Below are positions 1 to 7,694 of a stretch of 45,878 bases of DNA, in pieces. Within the stretch, counting starts at the first letter, position 1, and every line of letters begins with the position of its first letter. The translations under genes were made by a program, and so were the position numbers. The notes beneath the pieces are model-generated. The model saw only the letters and a program-made list of their open reading frames with translations, was not told where the DNA came from and ran no database searches. Location of the stretch: NCBI RefSeq assembly GCF_000255705.1, contig NZ_JH636440.1:748641-794518 (forward strand), read 5' to 3'. Source of the DNA: Zavarzinella formosa DSM 19928 (lineage in GTDB: Bacteria; Planctomycetota; Planctomycetia; Gemmatales; Gemmataceae).

Positions 1-321
1 GAGGCGGCGAAGCGTTTCCATCGCCCACTGGCGAGGCCCGTCGCGGCCGGTTTCAAGCGTGTCGAGCGCGGCCTCCATCACGGCGGCGCGATCTTGTTTC
101 AACAGGGCATTTGCCCCGTGGACATAGAGGGCGAAACCATCCCCGTAGCCGAAGGCGTCGAGCAGCGGACGAATGTAAGCGGCATCGGGCGGGGCGCGAT
201 CAATGGCGGCGATGATGTCGCCGAATTCGTCAAGTTGGTCTTGCGTGATCGTCGCATCGTCCGGCAGGGGGCCAAGACGGGCCAACCGGGCGAGGATGTC
301 GTGTGTCGAGTGATCGTTCAT
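1..321 (-). CDS. Hypothetical helical protein, 3' end outside window
   Basis: This minus-strand reading frame starts at the ATG at 321 (MNDHSTHDILARLARLG) and runs open to the window edge, so only the first 107 residues are seen. The sequence is rich in Ala, Leu and Asp and looks all-helical, with alternating amphipathic segments like those of HEAT-type or immunity-like adaptor proteins. I do not recognise the family. It is the third gene of a minus-strand run, 56 bp downstream of the small immunity-like gene and behind the histidine kinase. No convincing Shine-Dalgarno precedes the ATG. The coding call rests on the uninterrupted frame and protein-like composition. Confidence 0.6.
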   Translation of the reverse strand, partial: MNDHSTHDILARLARLGPLPDDATITQDQLDEFGDIIAAIDRAPPDAAYIRPLLDAFGYGDGFALYVHGANALLKQDRAAVMEAALDTLETGRDGPRQWAMETLRRL

Positions 322-377
322 TTCTCAATCCACTGGAGGCTGAAAAAACACGATTTGTCTTCGTGTCCTTGCCAATC

Positions 378-803
378 CTACGCCCAAGAAACTTCGGGAT
401 GCGGTCGGCCGGTCTCGGCGAAATATCGGGCGATGGACACGACAAATTCCAAATCCCGGCACACCATGTCGGAGAAAACCCGCACGTCTCGATCTCGCCG
501 CATGAGGACGACCATCTCCTGTTCATCGACAGGCTTGGGATCGATGTAACTGACGGTCAATCCGTCCCCGGCCGAATATCCGACAAGATACCGGCCCTGG
601 CCGCCGAAGATGTGAAGAGAGGGCTGGCCGCCGCCATTGTCAAACGTGTTTTCTCTCGCCAGACAGGCTCCGGCGTGTTCGACGCCATCCAATCGACGGA
701 TGGCCGCCTCGATCTCAGGCCACGACGGGTTCGTCAGCGACTTCTTCCACTCTTGGTCCGGCGGACCTTGGTAACCGCCGATATCAAGCAGTCCCACTCG
801 CAT
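378..803 (-). CDS. Small protein, possibly Imm1/DUF6911-like
   Basis: A 141-residue soluble protein with no signal peptide. The ATG at 803 is preceded by AGAGGAAAG, a good ribosome site, which excludes the much longer frame antisense to the kinase. Visible features are an N-terminal WPEIEAAIRRLDG helix, a central LHIFGGQGRYLVGYS strand pair, and a C-terminal helix. A helix followed by a Gly-Gly strand pair recalls small Imm1 or DUF6911 type immunity proteins, but this is an impression, not a motif proof. It begins 11 bp after the kinase stop, so the two are probably co-transcribed. No toxin gene is visible nearby. Confidence 0.65.
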   Translation of the reverse strand: MRVGLLDIGGYQGPPDQEWKKSLTNPSWPEIEAAIRRLDGVEHAGACLARENTFDNGGGQPSLHIFGGQGRYLVGYSAGDGLTVSYIDPKPVDEQEMVVLMRRDRDVRVFSDMVCRDLEFVVSIARYFAETGRPHPEVSWA

Positions 804-814
804 CGACTTTCCTC

Positions 815-2899
815 TCAGCCCCCCTTGTCGTCCAGCGCTTCGCGGACTTTTCCGGAGAGGCCGGCGGGGGAGAAGGGTTTGTGGAGGAAGAACATCTCCG
901 ATTCGACGATGCCGTGACGGACGACGGCGTCGTCCGTGTAGCCGGAGACGAACAGCACCTTCAGGCCGGGGCGGGAGGCAGACAGGCGCTCGGCCAGCAG
1001 GCGGCCGCCCATTTCGGGCATTACCACGTCCGAGACGAGCAGGTGGATTGGTCCCTTGTGGGCCTCGGCCAGTCGCACGGCCTCGCCGCCGTGGCTGGCT
1101 TCCAGCACCGTGTAGCCGGCATTCCGGAGCGCCATCTTGGCGAGCCGGCGCACCGCTTCTTCGTCTTCTACAAGCAGGATTGTCTCGGCTCCCCTTGGCA
1201 CGTCGGCGCCCGCGTGGGATTTTCCGGTAGCGCGAAGCCCCTCGACGGCCGGGAGATAGATGTTGAAGGTGGTGCCGCGGCCCGGTTCGCTGTCCACGAC
1301 GATGTGGCCGCCGGATTGCTTGATGATGCCGTGAACCATCGCCAGTCCGAGGCCCGTTCCCTTGCCGACTTCCTTGGTCGTGAAGAACGGCTCGAAGATG
1401 CGAGCTTTGGTTTCCTCGTCCATGCCCGTGCCGGTGTCGCTCACCGAGAGCAAGGCATACCGGCCCGGCCAGATCTCCGCGCGTGTTTTGGCGTGTTCTT
1501 CGTCCACGTTCACGTCGGCCGTCTCGATTGTCACGCGGCCGCCGTCGAGCATGGCGTCGCGAGCGTTGACCGCCAGATTCATGATGACCTGTTCCATCTG
1601 GCCGGGGTCCACCTTCACATGTCCGAGGCGGGTGGCCAGCGTCGTGGTCAGCCGGACGTCCTCTCCGATCAGACGGCGAAGCATCTTCTCGCTGGTCCGG
1701 ACCGTGTCGTTCAGGTCCACCACCTTCGGTTGCAACACTTGTTTGCGGCTGAAGGCCAATAGCTGACTCGTCAGCGACGCGGCCCGCCTCCCGGCCTCGG
1801 AGATTTGCTCCAGCATCTGGTATCCGGGGCTGTCCGGTTCCTGCTCGCCAAGGAGCATTTCGGAGTATCCGTTGATGACAGTCAGGATGTTGTTGAAGTC
1901 GTGGGCCACGCCCCCCGCAAGCTGGCCGACCGCCTCCATCTTTTGCGCCTGCCGCAACTGCGCCTCCAGTTGCCGGGCGTTGGTCAGATCCCGGCTGATC
2001 GAGGCCAGGCCGACGATTCGTCCGTTCTCCCGGATCGGCGACATGCGGACTGATACCGGAACCTCGACGCCGTCTTTCCGCAATCGCACCGACTCGTAAG
2101 CGAGAACCTCTTCGCCCCGGCAAACCCGTTTCGTGACGCGAGCCGCCTCCTCGCGGCGGTCGGGAGGAATGAGCATCGTGACCGGCCGGCCGATGGTTTC
2201 GGCCGACGTGTAGCCGAACAGATGTTCGGCCCCGGTGTTCCAGTCCGTAATGAGGTCATCAAGGTCTTTGCCGACGATGGCATCCTCGGACGAGGCGACG
2301 ATGGCCGCCAGCCGGCGCTCCCGCGTCTCCGCCGCCCGCCGCGCGGCCCCCTCGTCCTGGAGTTGGCCGGTGGCGAGGGAAAGCTCGACCGTGCTTTGCT
2401 CCACGCGCCGTTCCAACTGATCTGTGGCCAGCCGTAATTGTTCCTGCGTCCGCTCATGCTCGGCAATCTCGGCCTGCAACATGGCCGCCTGGATGTCGCG
2501 ACGCCGCATCGACCGGCTCAGGCTCTCGGCCATCACGACGCTGATGACGCCGACGACGACAAACACCGCCAGGGCAAACTGGTCGGCGAAGCCCGTCCAA
2601 AAGCGATTCCATCGCAAGGGGATGAACAACGAAAGCACCGCCGCCAGGCCCAATGCCAGGGCCAGCATTCCCGATTTCCAGCCATAACGCCAAGAGGACA
2701 GCAAAGCGGGGGCGAGAAACAAAAGGAAGGGATAACGATCACCAAGGATTGGGTCGAGGAGAAAACGAATGACAATTGTGAGGGCAACCAGCACAACGGG
2801 CGCGGCCACGGGCGCCAGCCATCCCCTCCCTCTGGTTTTCCGTTCCCAAACCGGCCGGCCGGCCGGCCGGACCCGAATGTCGATCAATGTGCTTTGCAC
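815..2899 (-). CDS. Membrane hybrid histidine kinase (DUF4118-like TM, PAS, HisKA, HATPase_c, REC)
   Basis: Sensor kinase of 694 residues. Order: hydrophobic segments at about 30-125 resembling a DUF4118 (KdpD-like) membrane domain, a coiled coil at about 130-195, a PAS domain at about 195-310, HisKA with phospho-accepting His333 in [11 protein letters not shown], HATPase_c with N box [10 protein letters not shown] and G boxes DTGTGMD and [11 protein letters not shown], and a C-terminal receiver with Asp624 in [14 protein letters not shown] chose the GTG at 2899 because AGGAGG at 2907-2912 lies 7 nt upstream of it; the ATG at 2923 would place that site inside the gene. It heads a minus-strand operon with the two small genes downstream. 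Having its own receiver suggests a phosphorelay to an unlinked regulator. The ligand is unknown. Confidence 0.93.
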   Translation of the reverse strand: MQSTLIDIRVRPAGRPVWERKTRGRGWLAPVAAPVVLVALTIVIRFLLDPILGDRYPFLLFLAPALLSSWRYGWKSGMLALALGLAAVLSLFIPLRWNRFWTGFADQFALAVFVVVGVISVVMAESLSRSMRRRDIQAAMLQAEIAEHERTQEQLRLATDQLERRVEQSTVELSLATGQLQDEGAARRAAETRERRLAAIVASSEDAIVGKDLDDLITDWNTGAEHLFGYTSAETIGRPVTMLIPPDRREEAARVTKRVCRGEEVLAYESVRLRKDGVEVPVSVRMSPIRENGRIVGLASISRDLTNARQLEAQLRQAQKMEAVGQLAGGVAHDFNNILTVINGYSEMLLGEQEPDSPGYQMLEQISEAGRRAASLTSQLLAFSRKQVLQPKVVDLNDTVRTSEKMLRRLIGEDVRLTTTLATRLGHVKVDPGQMEQVIMNLAVNARDAMLDGGRVTIETADVNVDEEHAKTRAEIWPGRYALLSVSDTGTGMDEETKARIFEPFFTTKEVGKGTGLGLAMVHGIIKQSGGHIVVDSEPGRGTTFNIYLPAVEGLRATGKSHAGADVPRGAETILLVEDEEAVRRLAKMALRNAGYTVLEASHGGEAVRLAEAHKGPIHLLVSDVVMPEMGGRLLAERLSASRPGLKVLFVSGYTDDAVVRHGIVESEMFFLHKPFSPAGLSGKVREALDDKGG

Positions 2900-3161
2900 G
2901 ATGACGCCTCCTGACTTTCCCATCAGCCAGCCGTGAATCGATGGGCGATGTCAGCCGCCATGCGGGGATGGCTCGGGCAAACCGCGAATGCGAAACAAGA
3001 TCAGGGTTTGCCTGCGACCGTGTCAGCCAGCGGCGAACGGATATCCCCTTGGGTGATCTGTCGGAACCATTCAAACTTGCGTGGTTCCGGTGATGGGGAT
3101 TGCGAGTCCGTCGGAGGCCTTTCAATTTCCATACCAGCTTACCACTCAAAAACTCCCTATC

Positions 3162-3194
3162 AACACCGGAATTACCCGTTTCCGGTGTTTCTTT
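3162..3194 (+). terminator. Terminator-like hairpin or attenuator in the leader
   Basis: Arms AACACCGGAA (3162-3171) and TTCCGGTGTT (3180-3189) pair perfectly over 10 bp with an 8-nt loop, followed by a short T-rich tail (TCTTT). No plus-strand gene ends just upstream, so it may act as an attenuator in the radical SAM leader, or be a relic of a lost gene. Confidence 0.35.
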
Positions 3195-3245
3195 AGAAAC
3201 AAATGAGCGAGTTATTTTCAAGCGAATGTCTTTGTCTTGGTGGGT

Positions 3246-3308
3246 CGTCAGGCGAACCGCGCGGGCGGCGGGGTGTCCTCTGTGGGTTGGCTCGCGGGGC
3301 GCCTGACG
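3246..3308 (+). promoter_or_regulatory. Structured leader of the radical SAM gene
   Basis: CGTCAGGCG at 3246-3254 pairs exactly with CGCCTGACG at 3300-3308. Inside it CCGCG near 3257 can pair with CGCGG near 3293, giving a two-step stem enclosing a G-rich loop. It lies about 60 nt upstream of the gene start. It could be a cis-regulatory RNA, but I cannot assign a class. Confidence 0.25.
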
Positions 3309-3368
3309 GCAAGGGCATCCCCCCAAAGCCGGTGTCGCCGAATGATCCGGGCCGCGAGGAGACCGACC

Positions 3369-5603
3369 ATGCGTGAATTCACCCGGAGAGACTCGCCGGC
3401 GTTCGCCAAGTTCAAGGAACGAGTCAAAACCCTTTTGGCCGAGCGCACGGATCTTGTTCGCCTCGATTGCCTGAACCCGGTCAAGGCGGTGCGGCATGAG
3501 TTCCCGGCGTCGCGCCCGCCCGAACTCACCTTGGAGGAAGCATGGCGGCGGGCCCTCGCCGTCCGGTTTTCCCGGTGTGCCCATTCAATCGGCGTCCGGC
3601 ATTCGCTGCACGATGTCCTCAAGGCCATCAATGGAATGATCGCTCTGCCATCGGATGTGTATCCGGTGTATCGCACCATCGCGGAGACCGCCGGGCGCGA
3701 GCATGTCTGTTATCCCACTCTGCCGCAATTCCAGATTGAAACTGCCCTGATCGCCGACACCGTGGTTCTGACGGCCCCGCTGACGCCGGCCGGCCGCGAC
3801 CTGACGAACGCTGAGGTGGCGCTGTTGGCCGAATGGGTCCAAGCCAAGCCGGGGCGTCTTCTGGTGATCGACCGCGTGTATGATTACGACAACAGTGCCG
3901 TCGTCCAGCCTCTTATCGACACCGACCGGGCGATTGTTCTCTATTCACTATCGAAGACCCACCTTTCCCCGCTGGTGGCCGGGCTGGCGGTGACGCCGAC
4001 ATGGCTGAACCTGCCATCCATCCCGACGGACGAACAAGACCGAGCCAAAATCTTGCTGACGGCCCGCCGGGATTTTCCGGGTCATCAACAATCTCTCTTC
4101 CGGCATCGCTGGGAACGGCTCGCCCCCGTGCTGGAGGCGGCCGATCCGACGTGGAAACCGCCGGAGACCGGCTACCTCTCCGTCATTCGCGGCCAAAGCG
4201 AAGACCTCTTGGGGCGCGGCCTGCTCGTCGTTCCCAACGATGTGTATGACGCGGCCGATGGTCTATCCATCGTCAGTTGCCTGCACGAGACAAACGCGGG
4301 CGATGAGATGGAAGAAGTTGACCGGCTTCACGTCACCGTCCTGTCGAACTTCGCGCGAGGCTACGACAAGTACGGCCGCCGTTACGACAAGACCGGCATC
4401 CCGGAGTCCACGTTCAAGGATCGTTTCTTCCTGCTGCCGCCCGAACAGATCGACATCGGGAGCCGAAAGGTGTCGCACCTGCTCAAAGCCGGGGAACGGT
4501 TGATCGTCCTGCATACACGGGTTCGCAATCACGAACTGCGGGCCAATCGGCGAACCGGCCTCGGCCAGTACGTTGAACGGTCGTGGATCAAAATCGAATC
4601 AGTGTCGATCATCGAAGACGGCCTCCTCCGGCCGACGACGGTGGAGGAAATGTTTGCCGAGTCGCTGAAGCTGAACGGTGGCCTCAAAGAATGGAAAGAT
4701 GTTCGGCCTCGGTCGCTTTCGGTGTTGCCAATCGCGCAGGCCTGTCAGGCGCGTTGTGCCTTCTGTTTCTCGCACTCCTCCGTCTCCGAAGATCAACGAC
4801 AAGGGCGAATCATCCTCGACCGGTTGGAAGCCGCCTGCAAAGCCGCCGTCCGGGCCGGGGCCGGCCGCCTTGTCATCACCGGTGGCGGGGAGCCAACCCT
4901 GCTCGCCCCCGCCAAGATGCTCGATCTGATTCGCACCGGAGCGAGACACTTCCGCAAGATTGTGTTAATCACCAACGGCCTGACGCTGGGCCGGATGGAG
5001 GCCGATGAGCGACTGGCCGCGCTGCGCGCCTACCGGGACGCCGGACTGACGGTTCTGGCGATCTCCCGGCACAGCCCCGACGCCAACGAACGGATCATGA
5101 AGACCGACACCCGCTCCGAACGGGTGGCTGAAACATGGGCCGCCAACCGGGAAGCCCTGAGCGGGTTGGAACTTCGCTGGATCTGTGTTCTCCAGCGGGA
5201 AGGCGTTTACGACGAAGACACTCTGCGAACCTATCTTGATTGGGCGGCCAACACCGGCGTCGGCGAGGTGTGTTTCAAGGAACTCTACGTCGCGGCCACC
5301 AGCGAATCGGCCTACGTTGACACCGGCTACAACGAATGGTGCCGCCGCAATCAGGTGCCGCTCGCCCTCGTCACCGAGTTCATGCGCCAACACGGAGCGA
5401 CCAAGGAAAGCGAACTGCCGTGGGGATCGCCGGTCTATTCCCTGAGCTGGAACGGCCGCCCCCTCCGTGTGGCCGCCTACACCGAGCCCAGTGTCTTCTG
5501 GGAACGCTTCCATGCCCTTTGCCGAAGCTGGAACCTCATGGCCGACGGCGCCTGTTACGCCAACTTGGAAACGAAGGACAGTTTGATTTCCATTGGGGAT
5601 TGA
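3369..5603 (+). CDS. Aminotransferase-fold / radical SAM fusion protein
   Basis: A 744-residue cytoplasmic fusion. Residues about 30-330 resemble a fold-type I PLP aminotransferase: VIDRVYDYD with Asp168, and SLSKTHLSPLVAG with Lys196 in the Schiff-base position. The Arg of the usual GxRxGY that follows the lysine is absent (GLAVTP here). A linker domain (about 330-445) follows, then a radical SAM domain with the CxxxCxxC cluster motif Cys459, Cys463, Cys466 and the GGGEP motif at 505-509. The ATG at 3369 has GAGGAGA (3356-3362) 6 nt upstream; an in-frame ATG at 3342 is less well placed. The gene is followed 72 bp later by the DUF6188-like gene and a terminator. The substrate is unknown; the fusion suggests sequential chemistry on an amino acid or amino-acid-derived compound. 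Confidence 0.88.
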   Translation: MREFTRRDSPAFAKFKERVKTLLAERTDLVRLDCLNPVKAVRHEFPASRPPELTLEEAWRRALAVRFSRCAHSIGVRHSLHDVLKAINGMIALPSDVYPVYRTIAETAGREHVCYPTLPQFQIETALIADTVVLTAPLTPAGRDLTNAEVALLAEWVQAKPGRLLVIDRVYDYDNSAVVQPLIDTDRAIVLYSLSKTHLSPLVAGLAVTPTWLNLPSIPTDEQDRAKILLTARRDFPGHQQSLFRHRWERLAPVLEAADPTWKPPETGYLSVIRGQSEDLLGRGLLVVPNDVYDAADGLSIVSCLHETNAGDEMEEVDRLHVTVLSNFARGYDKYGRRYDKTGIPESTFKDRFFLLPPEQIDIGSRKVSHLLKAGERLIVLHTRVRNHELRANRRTGLGQYVERSWIKIESVSIIEDGLLRPTTVEEMFAESLKLNGGLKEWKDVRPRSLSVLPIAQACQARCAFCFSHSSVSEDQRQGRIILDRLEAACKAAVRAGAGRLVITGGGEPTLLAPAKMLDLIRTGARHFRKIVLITNGLTLGRMEADERLAALRAYRDAGLTVLAISRHSPDANERIMKTDTRSERVAETWAANREALSGLELRWICVLQREGVYDEDTLRTYLDWAANTGVGEVCFKELYVAATSESAYVDTGYNEWCRRNQVPLALVTEFMRQHGATKESELPWGSPVYSLSWNGRPLRVAAYTEPSVFWERFHALCRSWNLMADGACYANLETKDSLISIGD

Positions 5604-5675
5604 TCGGGAGTTGCAAGGAAAAGATCGGCCGCAAATGGTTTTGACAGTTTGGGCGGGCGAACACGCGAGACGCCA

Positions 5676-6083
5676 ATGAATGAACTTGCCTGGCTTGTCG
5701 GACATCGGTTTCAATCGCTCACACGACGTGAATATGACTGGCTTGTCGTGTTCGACAAGGATGCCAGCATGACGGTCGCTTGCTTGTGGCGCATGGTCGA
5801 ATCAGATCGCATACGATTCACGAGCGAAGATAACGGCCATCAATTCGGCCTTTCGACGCTTGTGGACTCGGCCGCCGAAATCAACCGCCGTCTGGAAGGG
5901 GCAACGGTGGAACGGGTGGATCTGCGACAAAACCTGCTCGATGTGGAACTCCGGTTCGACACCGGACACAATTTTCAAATCATTCTGACTTCGTCCGGGT
6001 ATGAGGCTTGGAGCGCGTCCGACGGGAACCGACGGCTCATCGCCGTCGGCGGTGGTGAATTGGCAATCATCGGCGGCGACTAA
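5676..6083 (+). CDS. DUF6188-like small protein
   Basis: A 135-residue soluble protein. It opens with LVGHRFQSLTRREYDWLVVF and carries two beta-rich halves: an early FDKDASMTVACLWRMV segment and a later VELRFDTGHNFQIIL segment, ending in GYEAW...LIAVGGGELAII. This layout (a strand reading charged side chains followed by a second copy ending in a tyrosine-glutamate motif) matches my memory of DUF6188, a family without known function. The ATG at 5676 was chosen over an earlier in-frame start because only it follows a purine-rich stretch (GAGACGCC). It sits between the radical SAM fusion and a terminator, so the two probably form one transcript. Confidence 0.7.
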   Translation: MNELAWLVGHRFQSLTRREYDWLVVFDKDASMTVACLWRMVESDRIRFTSEDNGHQFGLSTLVDSAAEINRRLEGATVERVDLRQNLLDVELRFDTGHNFQIILTSSGYEAWSASDGNRRLIAVGGGELAIIGGD

Positions 6084-6099
6084 CCAGTAGCCGAAGCTG

Positions 6100-6123
6100 G
6101 CCGGGCTGACAGCCCGGCTTTTC
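6100..6123 (+). terminator. Intrinsic terminator
   Basis: GCCGGGCT (6100-6107), loop GAC, AGCCCGGC (6111-6118), then TTTTC. A perfect 8-bp GC stem with a T-run, placed 16 bp after the DUF6188-like stop codon. It likely ends the radical SAM transcription unit. Confidence 0.7.
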
Positions 6124-6179
6124 AAGGCTTCAAGATGTCGTAGTCAAGCCACATCGACAGATGACCGGGAGTGAATCCG

Positions 6180-6266
6180 ATGGCGAAGATCGACGCGAAA
6201 CTGGTGATGGCGCTTCGTCGGATCACGGATATGCCAGTATCCAAAGTTCAGGGGGCGAAACCGTGA
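6180..6266 (+). CDS. 28-residue ORF resembling the EF-Ts N-terminus
   Basis: The ATG at 6180 follows GGGAG with an 8-nt gap and encodes MAKIDAKLVMALRRITDMPV plus eight more residues before TGA. The first 22 residues resemble the UBA/TS-N helix that opens elongation factor Ts, where the next residues would be the Cys-Lys-x-Ala-Leu helix; here the match stops after Ser-Lys. The stop overlaps the GTG of the following gene (GTGA), a translation-coupling layout. It may be a duplicated remnant of tsf, or a leader peptide captured to drive the next gene. It is too short for a functional EF-Ts. Confidence 0.45.
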   Translation: MAKIDAKLVMALRRITDMPVSKVQGAKP

Positions 6267-6934
6267 CAGAAACAGAATGGCTGTTATGCGCCAATCCGCC
6301 AGCCATGCTTGAATTCCACCGTGACGCGGCCTCTGACCGCCAATTACGGCTATATGCTTGTGCTTGCGTGCGGTTGCTCAGCCAGGCTTGTTCTGAATTG
6401 GTGACCCTCGAAGAATTGCAGATTGTTGAAATCACCGAACGTTTTGTTGATGGCCAGACAACGAATGAGGAAGGAATACTATTCCTGAACGAAGTCTATT
6501 ACAAAGGCGCGAATGCCTACATCGCTATTGATTCTCGCCCGATGCACACAGCTTTCATCTGGGGAGTGGCGACGGCAATCAAAAAGGCCTCTCTCACATG
6601 CCAAAACGAGATGAGCGAACGTGTGAAAGAGGAGATGTTTGATCGCGATTTTCACGCCGCATTATCGGATCATTGCGAATTGCTTCGTGAGGTCTTTGGA
6701 AACCCCTTCCGTCCTTCTCTCATCAATCCGGCTTGGCTGACATGGGACGGTGGAACCATCCCCGCCCTTGCCCAAGGCATTTATGAGGAATCAGCTTTCC
6801 ACCGCCTCCCGATCCTCGCTGACGCCCTCGAAGACGCCGGGTGTGAAGACGCTGACATCTTGGCTCACTGCCGGGGACCGGGGCTTCATGTCCGGGGGTG
6901 TTGGGTTGTAGATTTGTTGTTGGGCAAGAAATAA
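6263..6934 (+). CDS. Gemmata-type paralogous family protein, unknown function
   Basis: The GTG at 6263 gives a 223-residue protein beginning VTETEWLLCANPPAMLEF, the usual opening of a family expanded in Gemmata-like planctomycetes. Further hallmarks are SDRQLRLYACACVRLL near the N-terminus, WLTWDGGTIPALAQGIYEE in the middle, and a C-terminal ADILAHCRGPG...GCWVVDLLLGK block. An upstream in-frame ATG at 6161 exists, but the family N-terminus favours the GTG, which overlaps the stop of the EF-Ts-like ORF. No membrane segment, no signal peptide, no known catalytic motif. The codon use is less GC-rich than in its neighbours. Family members commonly co-occur with TIGR02996 proteins, but the role is unknown. 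Confidence 0.8.
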   Translation: MTETEWLLCANPPAMLEFHRDAASDRQLRLYACACVRLLSQACSELVTLEELQIVEITERFVDGQTTNEEGILFLNEVYYKGANAYIAIDSRPMHTAFIWGVATAIKKASLTCQNEMSERVKEEMFDRDFHAALSDHCELLREVFGNPFRPSLINPAWLTWDGGTIPALAQGIYEESAFHRLPILADALEDAGCEDADILAHCRGPGLHVRGCWVVDLLLGKK

Positions 6935-6966
6935 CCTTCAAATCCAAACAACAGGGAAGGCCACCG

Positions 6967-7575
6967 ATGGTTTCGCAATCACTTCTTGAGGCCGTGGTCG
7001 CGGACGTGCGGCGTCATTGCGAGGCGAAGGGTTATCGCGAGGGGCCGGGCGTTAATAACTTTGTTCCGCATGATGCGGTCGATGCTTTTGGAATGGCCGG
7101 GCAACTCGCCTCGGCCGGGTTCGATCATTTTCTGGCCATCGCGCCGGAAGGGCACATATACGGCTACTTTCTTGAACGGTTGGGCGTCCCGGTGCTGTCG
7201 GTTTTCACGGATTATCCGCCCACCCGGTGCGATGCCGAGGATGACCTGCGGGTAGTCGAAGGCGGGCGGGTTTTGCTGATTGAAGACGACGTCATCGGGG
7301 GCCGGACATTGCGGTTGGTCGTCGAACACCTGCGGCAATTCGCCCCCGCTTCGCTGGCGCTCTATCTTGGGCACACCAAGGGGATCCAACATTTGCGAAA
7401 CGTGCCCGCCGAAGTGGCCAAAGTATATGTGGCGGAGGACTTCTTAAAACCGGGTGATCGCGAGGGACTGGAACGAAGATTTGAAGCGTTCTTCGGAAAC
7501 CTTCTTGCCGGGGAATCAAGCCCGGCCTCGACCTCAACGGCATCCGCTTCTGCTTCTCGCCCGAACCTCGGGTGA
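6967..7575 (+). CDS. Type I phosphoribosyltransferase
   Basis: A 202-residue PRTase. The PRPP-binding loop is visible at residues 103-115 (LLIEDDVIGGRTL), with the paired acidic residues of the type I fold, and an upstream LAIAPEGHIYG segment that fits the pyrophosphate loop region. GGGAAGG lies 6 nt before the ATG at 6967. The C-terminal 25 residues are a low-complexity Ser/Ala/Thr tail. The hood region that would fix the base specificity is not recognisable, so it could salvage a purine or pyrimidine or act on an unusual acceptor. It starts 32 bp after the Gemmata-family gene and is probably co-transcribed with it, but a terminator at 6100 separates it from the radical SAM gene. Confidence 0.8.
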   Translation: MVSQSLLEAVVADVRRHCEAKGYREGPGVNNFVPHDAVDAFGMAGQLASAGFDHFLAIAPEGHIYGYFLERLGVPVLSVFTDYPPTRCDAEDDLRVVEGGRVLLIEDDVIGGRTLRLVVEHLRQFAPASLALYLGHTKGIQHLRNVPAEVAKVYVAEDFLKPGDREGLERRFEAFFGNLLAGESSPASTSTASASASRPNLG

Positions 7576-7694
7576 GGGACTCGCACGAATTGTCCGGCGG
7601 AGGCGGGCCGGGCCAGCGAACCTCCTCAGGCGGTCGATGTCCTTGGGGTTCGCGGAGAAGGGGCTTGCGGGGCGGTATTCCCCGCGTTACGCTC

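Larger units (their letters stand above)
2900..3368. other. Divergent intergenic region with several hairpins
   Basis: This gap separates the kinase (minus) from the radical SAM gene (plus) and must hold both promoters. I see an 8-bp hairpin (arms 3062-3069 and 3082-3089), a terminator-like hairpin at 3162-3194, and a larger fold at 3246-3308 directly upstream of the radical SAM ribosome site. The stretch near 3120-3240 is clearly more AT-rich than its surroundings, as expected for a promoter. No known riboswitch class was recognised and no good open frame was found. Confidence 0.45.

Noticed and set aside
378-2123. Long minus-strand frame running through the kinase region
   Set aside because: Its N-terminal part is Arg/Gly-rich out-of-frame translation of the kinase gene. 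Only the end (378-803), with its own ribosome site, is real.
2933-3196. Plus-strand ORF in the divergent gap
   Set aside because: No ribosome site, low-complexity composition and overlap with hairpins; more likely promoter and leader DNA.
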